Assembly: GCA_009746045.1 (NCBI GenBank)
Contig: RPFO01001060.1
Span: 1 to 64,000 of the forward strand
Length of the DNA: 64,000 nt
Direction of reading: 5' to 3'
Source of the DNA: Mesostigma viride
Lineage: Eukaryota; Streptophyta; Mesostigmatophyceae; Mesostigmatales; Mesostigmataceae
Shown here: piece after piece, positions 10,510-21,461 of the stretch
Layout of the letters: the number at the start of each line of letters is the position of its first letter
Position numbering within the stretch: position 1 is the stretch's first letter
The notes under the pieces: model-generated
Database searches by the model: none
What the model saw: the letters and a program-made list of their open reading frames with translations, nothing else
Told to the model about the DNA's origin: nothing
Program-made: the position numbers and the translations under genes

Positions 10510-12161
10510 CCTGCACAATCAGATAGAAACACAGCAGACCCGGCAAAGCAATATTCAGGTTGTAAGCCAGTGGAGACCAAGCCGGCTAGGATAAAGACCG
10601 CGGCCAATAAAGGAGGGGGTAGCGATGTAAAGGGTTCGCCCCCCTCTCCGAACGGTAGCTCGAGCGGGAGCGCTAGTACGCCTACATCGCGCGGAGATAA
10701 TCTCGATGCGCACAAATGGGACGACGTGGATGTCGAGTTAGAGGAGAAGCCGGGGGTGTGGCGGGTATGGGCGCGGAGGAGGCGGAGATTTACGAAAGAG
10801 TAAAAGCGCGAGTGAGGGATAATCTGGACGCCGCAAAGAGGTTCATATCATTGAACATAAACTCTTCCGATCCTGACATGCGAAAGCTCGCAGAGGGGAC
10901 GCGAGACACTCTCGAGCACTGGTTTACAAAGGGGCGCGAATTGAAGTCGGCGTACTTGAAAACCCCCGAGGACGACCACATGAAAGAGCTGCAGGCCAAA
11001 TACCCCGACAACTGGTTCGACATTTTGCGCGCGAGGTCGTTGGATTTGTACAAGACGCCGTTTTCTCACGCTCCGGGAGTGTATGAAATTATAAAAGGGG
11101 AGAATGAAAGGTTAGGATTGCCTGTGAGGCCTCCAAAATTTTACGGGCTCGATTCAGATAGTACGGCGGCCTTAGATGAAGACTTAAAAAAAAGGTTGAG
11201 GGAGTTGAGGTATTTTCCCGAGTCGAATAAGGACCCGCCATCGTACAAAGAAGAAAAAGTGCATCCCGACGTGGCAAGATTGGAAGATTCGGTGGAAGAG
11301 GCTAAACGCGTGGCTGTTTTGTACAAAGGTGCCGATCGCCAGGTTTTCGAAGCTTCTGACATAGAAGCACAATTACCGGAGGCGCCTCAAGGACCCGTGG
11401 AACCGGCCAATTTCGAAAAAAAATTTGATATTGCTCAATCCGCCGCTCTCCGATTAAAATTGCTAACTGAAAGCCTCCCAGACGACCAGAAAGGAAAGAT
11501 GATGGGTCCTAAAGAAATTGACGAAACTGTCATCGACGTGTTGCGCGGAGTTGCGATCGATAACATACAAATTAACGATAGAAACGTGGCTAAAGATAAG
11601 CAGGCTCGTGACGAATCTAACGCTAGATTGAAAGAAGCGAAAGAAATAATCCGTAGCGCGCAGGATTCTGAGAGAAAACGCAAACAGAACGAGAAGGATG
11701 AACGCGACAAAGCGGAGAGTGAGGCGAAGGCGCGGGCGGAACGGGAACGCAGACAGTCGTCGCCACCTGTCCAATCGCAACCAGGACCTGGGCCGAACGA
11801 GACAGGGCGAGCAACGGACGTCAAGATCCCTGAAACAAAAACCACGAGGATCGAAAAACGCGAAAACACCACGTCGGACATTTGGCAGGAATTGACGCCT
11901 GACCAGCGACGCACAATTCAAAGTATCGCCAGTCAACAAGAAGATGACATTATTCAAGTTTTGCTCGATCATAATCCGAAACCATCTGACCCAAATAAGA
12001 GCCACGAAACTCGCGCCGAGGCCGTGGGCATGCTGGCCAGGGGGGGCGCCCCCGTGAAGGAGCCCGAGTCCGAGACCCGCACACAACGTCCCGCCAACAC
12101 CGATACCACCCCCCGCTGCCGCCGCCACCGAGACCGATACAGAGACCGCCCATCCCCTTAA
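10510..12161 (+). CDS. Unrecognised protein, coiled-coil gene segment 1
   Basis: The frame is open from 10510 but has no ATG before a one-base shift near 10755 (a run of five G). After the shift, ATG at 10767 (MGAEEAEIYERVK) starts a clean frame to 12161. The protein is mostly helical and charged: a globular-looking part to about residue 260 (YPDNWFDILRARS, YFPESNKDPPSYKEEKVHPD), a Lys/Glu-rich coil (KDKQARDESNARLKEAKEII), a Pro/Thr linker, and a short motif LTPDQRRTIQSIASQQEDDI. A related motif, LTHDQREAMLKSLLVRM, occurs in segment 2, so the segments may be one gene. I do not recognise the family. It ends in a different frame from segment 2. Confidence 0.55.
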
Positions 12162-12175
12162 CTTCTTGGCCTTGG

Positions 12176-13285
12176 TTGAGAAATAACAGAGGAGACGCAA
12201 CAAGGGCGCGTAATGCGCCTAGGGGCATCGACGTCTTTTATAGCCTACAACACCCAGCGCAGGGAGACCCAGGGGTGGTTGTGCAGCCCCAGACAGACAG
12301 GACCACGCGTGACTCCGGCTATATTGTTTCGACCCCGCCGCAACCTACAGAAGCGCCTAAGGTGACCGTGAGAGAACCGACGTTCAAGGAGAAGTTCAGG
12401 GAGAGCGTCAAGGACCTCACGCACGATCAACGCGAGGCGATGCTGAAGTCGCTACTTGTGCGAATGCTCGCAGACGCTATCAAGCGAAATGAAGAAACGA
12501 GAGAAAACACCGGCCATGCGACCCCGGGACGCGAGGAAATGTCCAGGAGAGACCTCCTTAAAAAGGTCCTGGCATGGAAGACACGAGAGAAAATCCCCGA
12601 ACATCTACAGCGTTGGTTGACTGCCACCACCACCACTGCGCCCAAAACGCCAGCAGTCGACCCATCCATCGCTGACAGTGGTGTCAGGGCGGCACCCAAC
12701 ACGCCAGCAGCCGACGCAACCACGAATTACAGGGGTGTCAAGCAGGTGACCCAGGATCAACGGGATCAGGCCTTCGCGGACGTTATGGCGAAGACCCTCG
12801 GACTGAGCGACACGGTCAAGAAGGCACAGGAGAAGGCGAAAGAGCTCGAGGGTATGCTGGCTGAGAGTGAGAAGGGACGTAAGGAAGGCGAGGAGCGTTT
12901 GGGCAGGACTCAACAGGCATTGGACAAGAAGGGGGAGGAGTTGACGAAAGTGCAGGAGAGGATTGCCGCGCTGGAAGCCGACCACTCCGCGCGGACGAAA
13001 GCGACAAGGAAGGAGATAACAGAGCTGCAATCGAAGGAGATAGACTTGAAAGCTGCCATAGAGAGATTGGAAAAGCGACACGCCGATATAACGAAAGAGC
13101 TGCAGAAAGTGACTGCCGCCAAGGAGGCCGCCGAGCGCGGTCTTCGCGAGGCCAACGATAGGATTCAAGAACTTGCATCCGATTTATCTGGCGCGCGCGA
13201 CAGTCTCGCGGAGGAGCAGAGGCGTTCCGCTCAGAGACGGCGAGGCGTTTGCAGGAGGAGTTGGCAGCAAAGGACGGTGCGATAA
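12176..13285 (+). CDS. Unrecognised protein, coiled-coil gene segment 2
   Basis: Open for 369 codons. A proline-rich start leads to LTHDQREAMLKSLLVRM, a second similar motif VTQDQRDQAFADVM, Thr/Pro/Ala linkers with two repeated units (KTPAVDPSIADSG and NTPAADATTNYRG), then a long coil from about residue 220. The three LT/VT-x-DQR motifs across segments 1 and 2 look like a repeated small helical module. The true reading near 13215-13250 passes into segment 3 by a one-base shift. An intron is not excluded but no clear splice pair is seen. Confidence 0.55.
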   Translation: MRNNRGDATRARNAPRGIDVFYSLQHPAQGDPGVVVQPQTDRTTRDSGYIVSTPPQPTEAPKVTVREPTFKEKFRESVKDLTHDQREAMLKSLLVRMLADAIKRNEETRENTGHATPGREEMSRRDLLKKVLAWKTREKIPEHLQRWLTATTTTAPKTPAVDPSIADSGVRAAPNTPAADATTNYRGVKQVTQDQRDQAFADVMAKTLGLSDTVKKAQEKAKELEGMLAESEKGRKEGEERLGRTQQALDKKGEELTKVQERIAALEADHSARTKATRKEITELQSKEIDLKAAIERLEKRHADITKELQKVTAAKEAAERGLREANDRIQELASDLSGARDSLAEEQRRSAQRRRGVCRRSWQQRTVR

Positions 13286-14850
13286 GGGCTCAGGAGGAGG
13301 TGTTGCAAAGGGGATTGGATAGAGTGCGACAGCTGGAGAAGACCGCGGAACTGCGGGGCGTGGAGGAGGCCAGGTTGCGAGCGGAACTCGACGAGAAGAA
13401 GGGGCAATTGGAGAAGGCGACAACGGCGGCAAATGAATTGCAGCAGAAATTGCTAGATGCGGATAAGGAGCTAAAAAAGGCGATCGAGGACGGAGCGGAA
13501 CATCAGAAACAGTTCGAGAGGCGGGTGCAAGAAATCAAGGAAAAAGAGGGGCAGTCCGCGGCAGACAAAGACAATAAGCTGAAGGAAATAACAGAGGCTC
13601 ACGAACAACTCAAAGCGGAACTAGAACTAGCATTGGACAGTAAACACAAACAGCTAACTAAGGCGAAAATAAACTATGGACGTGCAGGGGCCGCAAAACT
13701 GCACGTCCTTAGTCTTGTAGAGAAGCTGAAAAATGCCCGTGTTGCGGCTGATGCCGACCGCGAAAAGCACGCGGGGGAGTTGAATAATGCGAGGTCCGAG
13801 CTAGCCGCCGCCAAGGAATCGGTGCGGACATTGACAGCCGAGCAGGGGAGGCTGGCGGGACAGCTGCGAGACGCTCTGGCGGGGAAGCAGCGGGCGGAGG
13901 AGGAGACCGCCGCCGAGAAGACGCGTTCTGCTGCGACGGAGAAGCAATTGCAGTCGGAGTTGGACGGCAAGGAGGAGTTGAAGGCGCGAGAGGCGGAGTT
14001 GCGAAGGGAATCGGAAAGAGTGCGAGAGCTGGAAAACACCGCGGGACTGCACGACGCGGAGGAGGCCAGGTTGCGTACGGCCCTTGGTGATAAAAAAAGA
14101 CAGTTGGACGAGGCAAAAAAGGCGAAGGAGGCCACCGACAAGAAACTAACGGATGCAGAAACAGAACTGGACGAGTTGAAAGATCAAATCGATGAAGCCC
14201 GAGCGGCGGGTAAGACGGCCTGGGACGCCCACAAAAGGGTGCTAGCAGAGAAAGAGCGCGAGGTTGCTGCCAAGAGGGCGGAGTCGGCGTTATTGATGAA
14301 ACAAGCCGAAGCCGCGCAGGACGCAGCGGAAGAATTGGCTGCAGAGCTGGACCGCGTGACCTCCGCGTACGAGGCGGAGCTGGAGAGTGCCAAAGACAGG
14401 GTGAGGGGCGCTGAGAAATCTGTTGCCGCACTAAAGGCCGCACAGACAGAATTGAACGGTAAGCTTAAAGAGGCGCAAGCGGGACAGAAGAGGGCGGAGG
14501 AGGAGACCGCCGCCGAGAAGACGCGTTCTGCTGCGACGCAGAAGCGATTGCAGTCGGAGTTGGACGGCAAGCAGGGGGAGTTGCAGGCGCAAGAGGCGGA
14601 GTTGCGAAGGGAATCGGAAAGAGTGAAAGAGTTGGAAAAGAAATCGGCACTGCAGGACGCGAAGAAGGACGAGTTGCGCAAGGCCCTGGAGGAAACAAAA
14701 GCCCAGTTGGATAAGGCAACAAAGGAGAAGCAGGCGAGTGACCTGAAACTCAGAGAGGCGGAGGAGGAGTTGCGGGAAGCCACTGCGAAGGGGGTGGAGC
14801 AGGCGGAACAGTTTGAAACGGAAGCAAAGGCAATCAAGAGTACCTTTTGA
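13249..14850 (+). CDS. Coiled-coil protein, gene segment 3
   Basis: 533 codons, nearly all long alpha-helical coil (Glu/Lys/Ala/Leu heptads), ending at TGA 14848-14850. Two near-identical internal modules occur: RAEEETAAEKTRSAATEKQL starting about 13888, and RAEEETAAEKTRSAATQKRL starting about 14490. Each is followed by LQSELDGK and AELRRESERV-ELE. The DNA of the two modules is also nearly identical, which points to a recent internal duplication of about 600 bp spacing. A structural or filament role would fit but is inference. Confidence 0.6.
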   Translation: MQEELAAKDGAIRAQEEVLQRGLDRVRQLEKTAELRGVEEARLRAELDEKKGQLEKATTAANELQQKLLDADKELKKAIEDGAEHQKQFERRVQEIKEKEGQSAADKDNKLKEITEAHEQLKAELELALDSKHKQLTKAKINYGRAGAAKLHVLSLVEKLKNARVAADADREKHAGELNNARSELAAAKESVRTLTAEQGRLAGQLRDALAGKQRAEEETAAEKTRSAATEKQLQSELDGKEELKAREAELRRESERVRELENTAGLHDAEEARLRTALGDKKRQLDEAKKAKEATDKKLTDAETELDELKDQIDEARAAGKTAWDAHKRVLAEKEREVAAKRAESALLMKQAEAAQDAAEELAAELDRVTSAYEAELESAKDRVRGAEKSVAALKAAQTELNGKLKEAQAGQKRAEEETAAEKTRSAATQKRLQSELDGKQGELQAQEAELRRESERVKELEKKSALQDAKKDELRKALEETKAQLDKATKEKQASDLKLREAEEELREATAKGVEQAEQFETEAKAIKSTF

Positions 14851-15638
14851 CTTGCTTAATGAAGAAATACAACACACCTTCTATTGTCACACCTTCTATA
14901 AACAAATTGTTGATTGATCACCTCATACACCACGTAAACATGTTACCAGACGTGCTCTTCAGCCCAGTGAAAATCCACGTGCGAAGCAAGGCTGATTATC
15001 TTACGCAGAAAGCACCATGAATGTCAGCCAGTACAGCAGTAAATGACGCCCTAAACTCGTGACCAGACAAGCATCCAGAGGAGCTTTCCATTACCACTAT
15101 ATTCCGGAAAATGGCATCACAGATCCTCTGGCAACGGACGCTCACACAGGAAATGCGAAGGACCATGAAGATGGCGTCCTGTACAGATAAGAAATTATAA
15201 CGCAGCCCCCTGCTACGCTATGTCTTGCTACGCTAGGCAAATTCGGCGAAATGGAAAGAACGCAACCGTGGAAACGCATCAGAAAGAGAGCAGGCACTAT
15301 CCCGGTCATCGAAACAAACGACTCACCATCGGCATCGCCAGCGTACGTCCCATGGCAACAAATCCAGCGTTCATTCCAATATTGTGTGACGACAACAGAA
15401 ACTCGTCGGCCACACCCCACGCCTTCCACGAACAGCAAACTTATTTCACTAGGCACCCAATACGTCAAGCAAAGAAGCAGGATACTATAATACATAAATC
15501 TACAACGACATTCCATTTCCAGGTCGCTAACTATCGCAGCAGGCCATAGCGCCCCGAACCTCTCCCACACACGTGACTGCCCACAGACGGCAAGCCAGAT
15601 CAGAAACAATTCAAAGGTACGCATAGAAATTGAACATT
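14851..15638. other. Unassigned intergenic stretch
   Basis: It follows the coiled-coil stop. I see no conserved ORF, repeat or RNA gene. A 192-codon minus-strand open frame (15142-15720) runs into the neighbouring LTR and has no recognisable motif. The last five bases (15634-15638, cattg) are the left target duplication of the family 2 element. Confidence 0.5.
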
Positions 15639-16292
15639 GATTTGCGCAGCAACTCGTCAGCAGAGCTTGTGAGCTCCTGGTCCTTGCCGGCTGGAATGAC
15701 CCTAGGCTGCTGGCTAGCAACCTTTATCCTCACACCAGGCCTACGACCCTCGATAGGCTCGCCACTCGTCGTGACGACCAAGGTTCGTGTGTGAAGACGC
15801 TCGTTGCCTCGTTGAGCCTCGAGCTATATGCAACCTCGTTCCATCCTTGTTCCTCGGTCATGAGCAACGCTGGGCAACGCTACATTGCCAGAGCCTCGTA
15901 TCGCTGCCCTGCATCCTCGTTGCAGGCAGCATACAGGAATCTCTGGCTATCCTGTGTCTAGGACAGCACAGGACCTGCCACAGTCCTGCAAGGACTTACA
16001 TCCTTGCAGACCTGCTGGCTGGTTACTGGCTTCTACTAGCCACAGTACCGTTGAGCCCTCAGTACACTGTGTCCCAGTCACGTGAGAGTCAGGCTAAGCC
16101 TGTGCAGGCACGGCCTGCCACGTGTCCTGTCCACTATGCCCTGAGAGTGCACCGCCCTCGCCCACCGGTCGGCAGTACTTCGGGACTTGATAACTTTCTA
16201 GTCCCTTGTCTGTTCTAGGCGGTTGACACGGCGTTGGAAAGGTCTCCTCAACCTGCATCCATCTAGCACATTGGTGCCCCAATATGCTAACT
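15639..16292 (-). repeat. 3' LTR, family 2
   Basis: Matches 25326-25987. On the minus strand it starts AGTTAGCAT and ends GCGCAAAT. The purine tract acaagaaagggttgg (minus strand, 16293-16307) abuts its start. Confidence 0.9.
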
Positions 16293-17229
16293 CCAACCCT
16301 TTCTTGTTTTGGAGCTTGGACCAGCCTGAGAACCTATCAGCCACTGTCCCCACAAGCCTTCAAACATCTGATCCCTCCCAGAGACCAGACCTGCCTTTTC
16401 TTTTGGAACCTGAGGTGCCTCCAAATATTAGCTAGGCCTGCTCATTGGTTCAAAGGTTGCCCTCTGACCCACATGACATCCCAACCCTTTCTTTGGGAAC
16501 CTGGTGTAGATTAAAGTTAGGTCTTCACTTAGTCAGAGGAGTTTGGATAGAGGAGTCCATGAACGTACTATTGTGAGTTCCTGGTCATCCAGTTATCACA
16601 GGCGCCCGTTCATATGGCGCCCGCCACGGAGCCTCCTTTATCTTTTAAATCCTTCCAAAGACTGAGAGAGCCCTGACAAATGTTAGCCAACACATGGGGA
16701 GCCCATGTCCTCACTGAGGGATAAACTCAGGATTCATACATGCCAGGCTGAGGTCAGCTGGGGAATCGAACCCCACCCCATATCCTCCAGGTTTGGATCA
16801 GCTCCTGGAACTGAGCATCACAAACAACAAGACATGACAATAACAAGATTATGTTTTATTATAAAGAAGTATAACCCATAGTGAGGCCCCTGGCAACCAC
16901 GTCCAACATGGTCACACAACCAGGGATTTTATTAGCATGCAACAGGTTGGTTACAGAGAATATATACAAATGTACAGCAACCTGTTAGAGCCAACACTTG
17001 GGCTGCCCTTGCAGGGTCCATTCCATGAAGACCCAAGGCCCATTACAAAGTCCTTAAGACTCTTCTGCAGCTCCATGACAGAGCCAGGCGAAATTCTCAG
17101 CCAGGGGAGTGACTCCACCCTGACCCCTGTCCAGCAGAGTGTGTCTGAACTCTGAAGGACCTGCTGTCAGCCACCACGTGGCTGCCCAGCCCACTGGGAT
17201 GCCTCCCACCTAGAGCAAGGCTGTTTGGT
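16293..17229 (-). other. 3' UTR of family 2 element
   Basis: Noncoding and collinear with 1061-2068 of family 1. It has an AATAAA-like signal on the minus strand near 16855-16860. No ORF is conserved between the two families here. Confidence 0.6.
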
Positions 17230-19587
17230 CTACTCTGGCCCTCCCCCCTTGGAGGCCATGAGCCCACGAAGCAAAGGGTATTGCAGCTCAGCCTTCTCCT
17301 CCAGCTTGGTGAGAGCATCTGCAGGGTTGTCCACGCCAGCCACATGTTCAATGTTAGCTAAGCAAGACATTTCCTTGAGCAACAAATAATCAAGGTCCCT
17401 GCTCCTGGCCAGCTGCCTGTGCACAAACTGCACCATGCCCATGCTGTCAGTTCTTACCAGTGTGTGCATCTGCAACCGACAGGAAGCCACTTGACATAGC
17501 TGGTAAAATAGCTCCCTCAAGTAAAGAGCAGTATGAAGCCCTTCACAGATTGCCCTGCACTCAGCAATGTCACTGCTGGGAGTTACCCTGTTTTGCAACC
17601 GACTGTACCAGCAGACCAGAGAGGACTGTTCCTGCACCAGGGATATTAATGCTGCTGCACGGCCCCTGACCTCTGTGACCTTCCTACTATCCATAGAACT
17701 GTCCACATAGAGCATCATGTCAAAAGGCCTGTACAAATCCAAAGGACCCAGCATGAGAGGGGGAGACATGCGAACAGCCTCTACCACTCTCTCAGCACCC
17801 ACCTCAACCAGTTGGGAATCGGTCAACCGACTCAGTACCAACAGGTCAGGAGCACAAATGCTGGCCAGCCATGCCAACATACCTCGTATTGTTGCACATC
17901 TGGCCTGGGTGATGGGCTCCTGCAAGGCATCTATGATCTGCTGAGGATAATCCTTACCACCCTCCAGCTGGATGGACCATGTACCCTGCTGATGGACCAA
18001 GGTCGCCTGCATTCCACAAAACACCATGGGCTCATTCTCAACCATGTACTGGATCTTACCCAGTTCAAACCGTTTCTGGATCCTGGCCAGAGTCAACTCT
18101 TGCCAAGTGGGATGGCCCAGGAGATGCAGATCATCACCATGCAGGGAGGCAAACGCTGGCAGCCCCTCATAGCTACCCTGAAACAGACAAGGATCAACTG
18201 GAGAGACTGAGAGACCACAGACAGACCTGAGGTACTTCTCCAAGCTCTTCCTCCAGATGATGGGACTCGATCTAAGGCCTTCCACGCCTTTGAGAATCCT
18301 CAAATACCTCGTCTTCAGCTCTGCCCTCCACACTGCAGGCACCTTAACAAAGAAAGGGGGTATTGTGCGCCAAGTATCCTGTGCTTCCTGCTGATCACCC
18401 TTAAGAAAAGCCCTCTTGAAATCTACCAACACAGAGCTATAGGGTATCCCCTTCTGCAGAAAAGACAAGTAAATGCACAACAAAATCCTCCATGTATCAT
18501 GCAGCATCCCTGGTGTGTAAAGCTCCTCATCTGCTAACTGTCCAGTGCCATGGTACTCAGTCACAACTGGTCTAACATGTGGCACCTGCACGCCATCTAC
18601 CTCCTTGAGCTTGAGGACAAACATCAACCTGAGCAGCTGGTGATCCTCAGGGAGGACATCCACAGGCTCTGCACAGTTGGCAACTATCCACTCATGCCCA
18701 GAAGCAACAAAGCCAAGAGTCCATGCCTTAGCCATCTTGGGGCTTTGCATCATCTCCACTAGCTTGCGCCAAGGTACAGGACTCGTTCCTGGGATCTGGT
18801 ACCTCTGCACACCCAACTCACATGGGTCAAACGTAGTAGGGAGGATCAGCAGGTCCCCAGCAATGGGCTCCTTGGTATCAGGACCCTCTGCCTCTAGACC
18901 CCTCACAGCCCTTACAGCCACACTAAGACCCTGGGAGTAGCGATATCTCTGCAAGGGAAGGCGGCCCTGCCCCTCTAATGCTAGCTCCTCAGAGGATATC
19001 CTCACCCCTGGTAAGCCCAAGAAGTTCTGACCTAGAATGGCAGGCCCCTGATACCCTTCAACCACACTGAACGTGGTGGGCACCCCCAGTATAGGCACAC
19101 TCACTTCTCCCAAGATCTTTATGGACACATTCCCAGAGAAATCAGACACAGCTAGGCAGCTAGGGGATGACCACTGCAAGCCTGCAGCATCCTCTACCCT
19201 TAGAATGGACACCTGTGAGTTGGTATCCACTTCTAGTGCTGGTGCCCCACATGATCCCCATCCCGTGAGCTTAGATACCTTGGGATCACGCTTGCTGTTC
19301 TGCAGAGCTCGAATGATGTCCGCCATCAGCAGCCCCCTGGACTGTGGTGCAGCCCTGGCCACCTGTGGCCTTGTGACAGACGTCTCAGCAGACTCCTGCT
19401 CACCCTCATCCATCCAGGACAGACCATAATCCAAGCATGGTGGGTTAGCATCTACTGCCTGGCTCTCATCCTGCTCATCTCCCTCCAAGGGAGGATCAGG
19501 GCCGTCTTCAGGCCAGATTGCAGTTGGCCTCCTCTCCTTGACGTGAGCCCAGGATAGCCTGTACACGTGCTTGGGATTACTCTCCAA
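17230..19587 (-). CDS. Protease-RT-RNase H part of pol, family 2 (intact)
   Basis: 785 open codons. They start at the integrase C-terminal region (YRLSWAHVKERRP). Next is a retropepsin-like domain with EVDTNSQVSIL (Asp at residue 121) and AILGQNFL, then Copia RT with VLVDFKRAFLKGD, GLRSSPIIWRKSLE and SLHGDDLHLLG (about residue 484). RNase H follows with LYVDSSMD, SDIAECRAICE, VRTDSMG and GVDNPADALTK. Protease active sites are normally D-T/S-G, but here it is D-T-N. The apparent start MESNPKH is only where the solo LTR cut the ORF. The natural protein continues upstream at 20213. Confidence 0.9.
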   Translation of the reverse strand: MESNPKHVYRLSWAHVKERRPTAIWPEDGPDPPLEGDEQDESQAVDANPPCLDYGLSWMDEGEQESAETSVTRPQVARAAPQSRGLLMADIIRALQNSKRDPKVSKLTGWGSCGAPALEVDTNSQVSILRVEDAAGLQWSSPSCLAVSDFSGNVSIKILGEVSVPILGVPTTFSVVEGYQGPAILGQNFLGLPGVRISSEELALEGQGRLPLQRYRYSQGLSVAVRAVRGLEAEGPDTKEPIAGDLLILPTTFDPCELGVQRYQIPGTSPVPWRKLVEMMQSPKMAKAWTLGFVASGHEWIVANCAEPVDVLPEDHQLLRLMFVLKLKEVDGVQVPHVRPVVTEYHGTGQLADEELYTPGMLHDTWRILLCIYLSFLQKGIPYSSVLVDFKRAFLKGDQQEAQDTWRTIPPFFVKVPAVWRAELKTRYLRILKGVEGLRSSPIIWRKSLEKYLRSVCGLSVSPVDPCLFQGSYEGLPAFASLHGDDLHLLGHPTWQELTLARIQKRFELGKIQYMVENEPMVFCGMQATLVHQQGTWSIQLEGGKDYPQQIIDALQEPITQARCATIRGMLAWLASICAPDLLVLSRLTDSQLVEVGAERVVEAVRMSPPLMLGPLDLYRPFDMMLYVDSSMDSRKVTEVRGRAAALISLVQEQSSLVCWYSRLQNRVTPSSDIAECRAICEGLHTALYLRELFYQLCQVASCRLQMHTLVRTDSMGMVQFVHRQLARSRDLDYLLLKEMSCLANIEHVAGVDNPADALTKLEEKAELQYPLLRGLMASKGGGPE

Positions 19588-19590
19588 AGC

Positions 19591-20207
19591 AGTTAACGTA
19601 AAGGATTTACGTTAGATGGATAGAGATTGTTACGCTCTTTCCAACGGCACCTTGAACGCCTCATTTGGTTAAGGAACGTAAAAGTTATGACGTTTCCTAG
19701 GCTGTGCCGACAGTACCCGGCGCGCCACTGTGGGCGCGTACGGACACAGGATGTACAAGTGTCACTTTGATAGTCCGCAGGACGTTGACAGGACTTGTAC
19801 AGGACTTGATGGTCAATTGATAGGTAGGCGCACTGTAGCGCGCCAGGACCTATGAGACAATTGATGCTGACTAGTGTACGGATAGGTCCACAGGACTAGC
19901 CGTATGGACAATTGATAGATCTGCGCGCCAAAGGCGTGCCAGAGTCTGTGTAATCAATTGATTGACAGTTCAGCTGTGACAGTGCAGCTGAATACTTGGA
20001 CGCGTCCCTAGTAAGCTATATGAGTGACTTGGTCACACCGGGACGCTAGTTCTTGCGTGCACGTTCTCTTGGCACTGCGACCCTGTCGTCTGTGCTGCGT
20101 GCAGTCTTGGAAGTGACGTGACTTACGTCTGTGTTTCCTGATTATTAATAAAGGCAACTTCCTGCAAGAACCATGGCGGAATTCGTGGCATTCTTACCCT
20201 CACAACT
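19591..20207 (+). mobile_element. Solo LTR of family 3 inserted in pol
   Basis: 617-bp LTR, near-identical to 60706-61323 and to the reverse complement of 50814-51430. Flanked by aaagc (19586-19590 and 20208-20212). The homologous site in family 1 (about 4427) is an empty site with one aaagc, so the ends are exact: AGTTAACG...CACAACT. It contains TATATGAG (about 20016) and AATAAA (about 20145). Confidence 0.95.
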
Positions 20208-20212
20208 AAAGC

Positions 20213-21461
20213 CACCAGACAAGAATGGTTAGCCTCTTCAACATGGGTTACCTGCCCATCTTGCCACTTGCCACGCTTGCCTGGTAATGACGGTTCCTTC
20301 CACATCCTGACCCTCAGTCCCACCTGCCAGGGGCCTCAGCATTTTCCAACCCTTGTCCTTACGCCTCAACCTGGAGAACACCCTGTCTGCCTTCTTCAGG
20401 CAGGCTGCCACCACGTCCTGTGATAGCATACCAAACTGCAATGCCAGGGGAGAGACTGCCACACCATCATAGTAATAGGTTACCCTGTGGTTAAGCTGCT
20501 CCTCAATCCCCTTACACCAAGCTGCTCGCTCTAGAGCTGATGCCACAACAGGCACACTCCTAGCTGCTAGCACCACTGTTTTTACTTCACGTATAGATCT
20601 CTCTACAGCTCCCTGCTGCCCATGGCATTCCCTAGGGACCACTACCAACTTACAAGGAAGCTGGTCAGCCAGCTTGATCAAGCAGTCAAACTGCAAGTCA
20701 GCTTGCACCTTGGTGTACACCCCAAAGCCTGGCAACAAAGACTGGAGACCCATCAACAGCTGATGCTCCTGCATTCCAGGAAGAATGGTCAGCAACCTAT
20801 ATCTGCTAAACCTATCCACCCCCACCAACAGATACATGCCCCTGATATGTTGGATGTCCACCTGGATATCCCCCCGCTCTCTAGCAGGTTCTCTGGCATG
20901 GGACTGTGGGAGGCGAACAGCATTCTCCTGACAGACACAATTCTGAGCAGCTGCACTGCAGGCCTCTAGCAAAGGCTCCTTGCCAATCTTCCAAGCAAAC
21001 ATCTCTGCCTGCTTAGAGTGGCCAAAGATATGGTGTAGAGTGTTTCCAGCCTGAGCATAGCTCAACCCCCTGTCAGCCTGGCTGCACAGAGAGGAACGTG
21101 ACAAAGACTGTGTGCCTGGGATAGCACGACCCATGCACCTGCTTCTCTCTTGCTCCAGGGACCTCCTCCAAGGTAGCTCGGCTCCCAGAGCCAGCCCCGG
21201 TTCCCACAGAAGCTGCAGGTCCTTCCAGTCTGCATGGCGGCTTGACTCCCAGAGTCAACCCCAGTAACTGGAGACCCTGCACCTGCCACAGGCACAGGGA
21301 ATTCCACTGCTGCAGCAGCGTTATTCAATGCAATCATTGAGTGGAAGCACCTCATCATTCCCAACCCCTTGCGGCTGCACAAGAGGGACACCCCCATTAC
21401 TATGTACAACTGTTCGTCCCACTAGGGGTGATTGACTATTTACAGGGGACAACACATCAAG
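20213..21461 (-). pseudogene. Integrase part of pol, family 2
   Basis: It follows the UGA in the gag frame. The linker differs from family 1 and shifts frame near 21330. It then runs through an HHCC-like finger (HHIFGH...NCVC) and the integrase core: DIQHIRGMYLLVGVDRFSRY, QADLQF, HGQQGAVERSI. DDE residues are all present. The ORF is separated from protease-RT by the solo LTR, and a further frame change occurs near 20310 beside that insertion. Confidence 0.85.

Noticed and set aside
12605-14877. Minus-strand Ser/Leu/Arg-rich ORFs opposite the coiled-coil locus
   Set aside because: They are antisense shadows of a Glu/Lys/Ala-rich plus-strand protein.
15142-15720. 192-codon minus-strand ORF
   Set aside because: It runs from unassigned sequence into an LTR, has no motif, and its start lies inside the mobile element.
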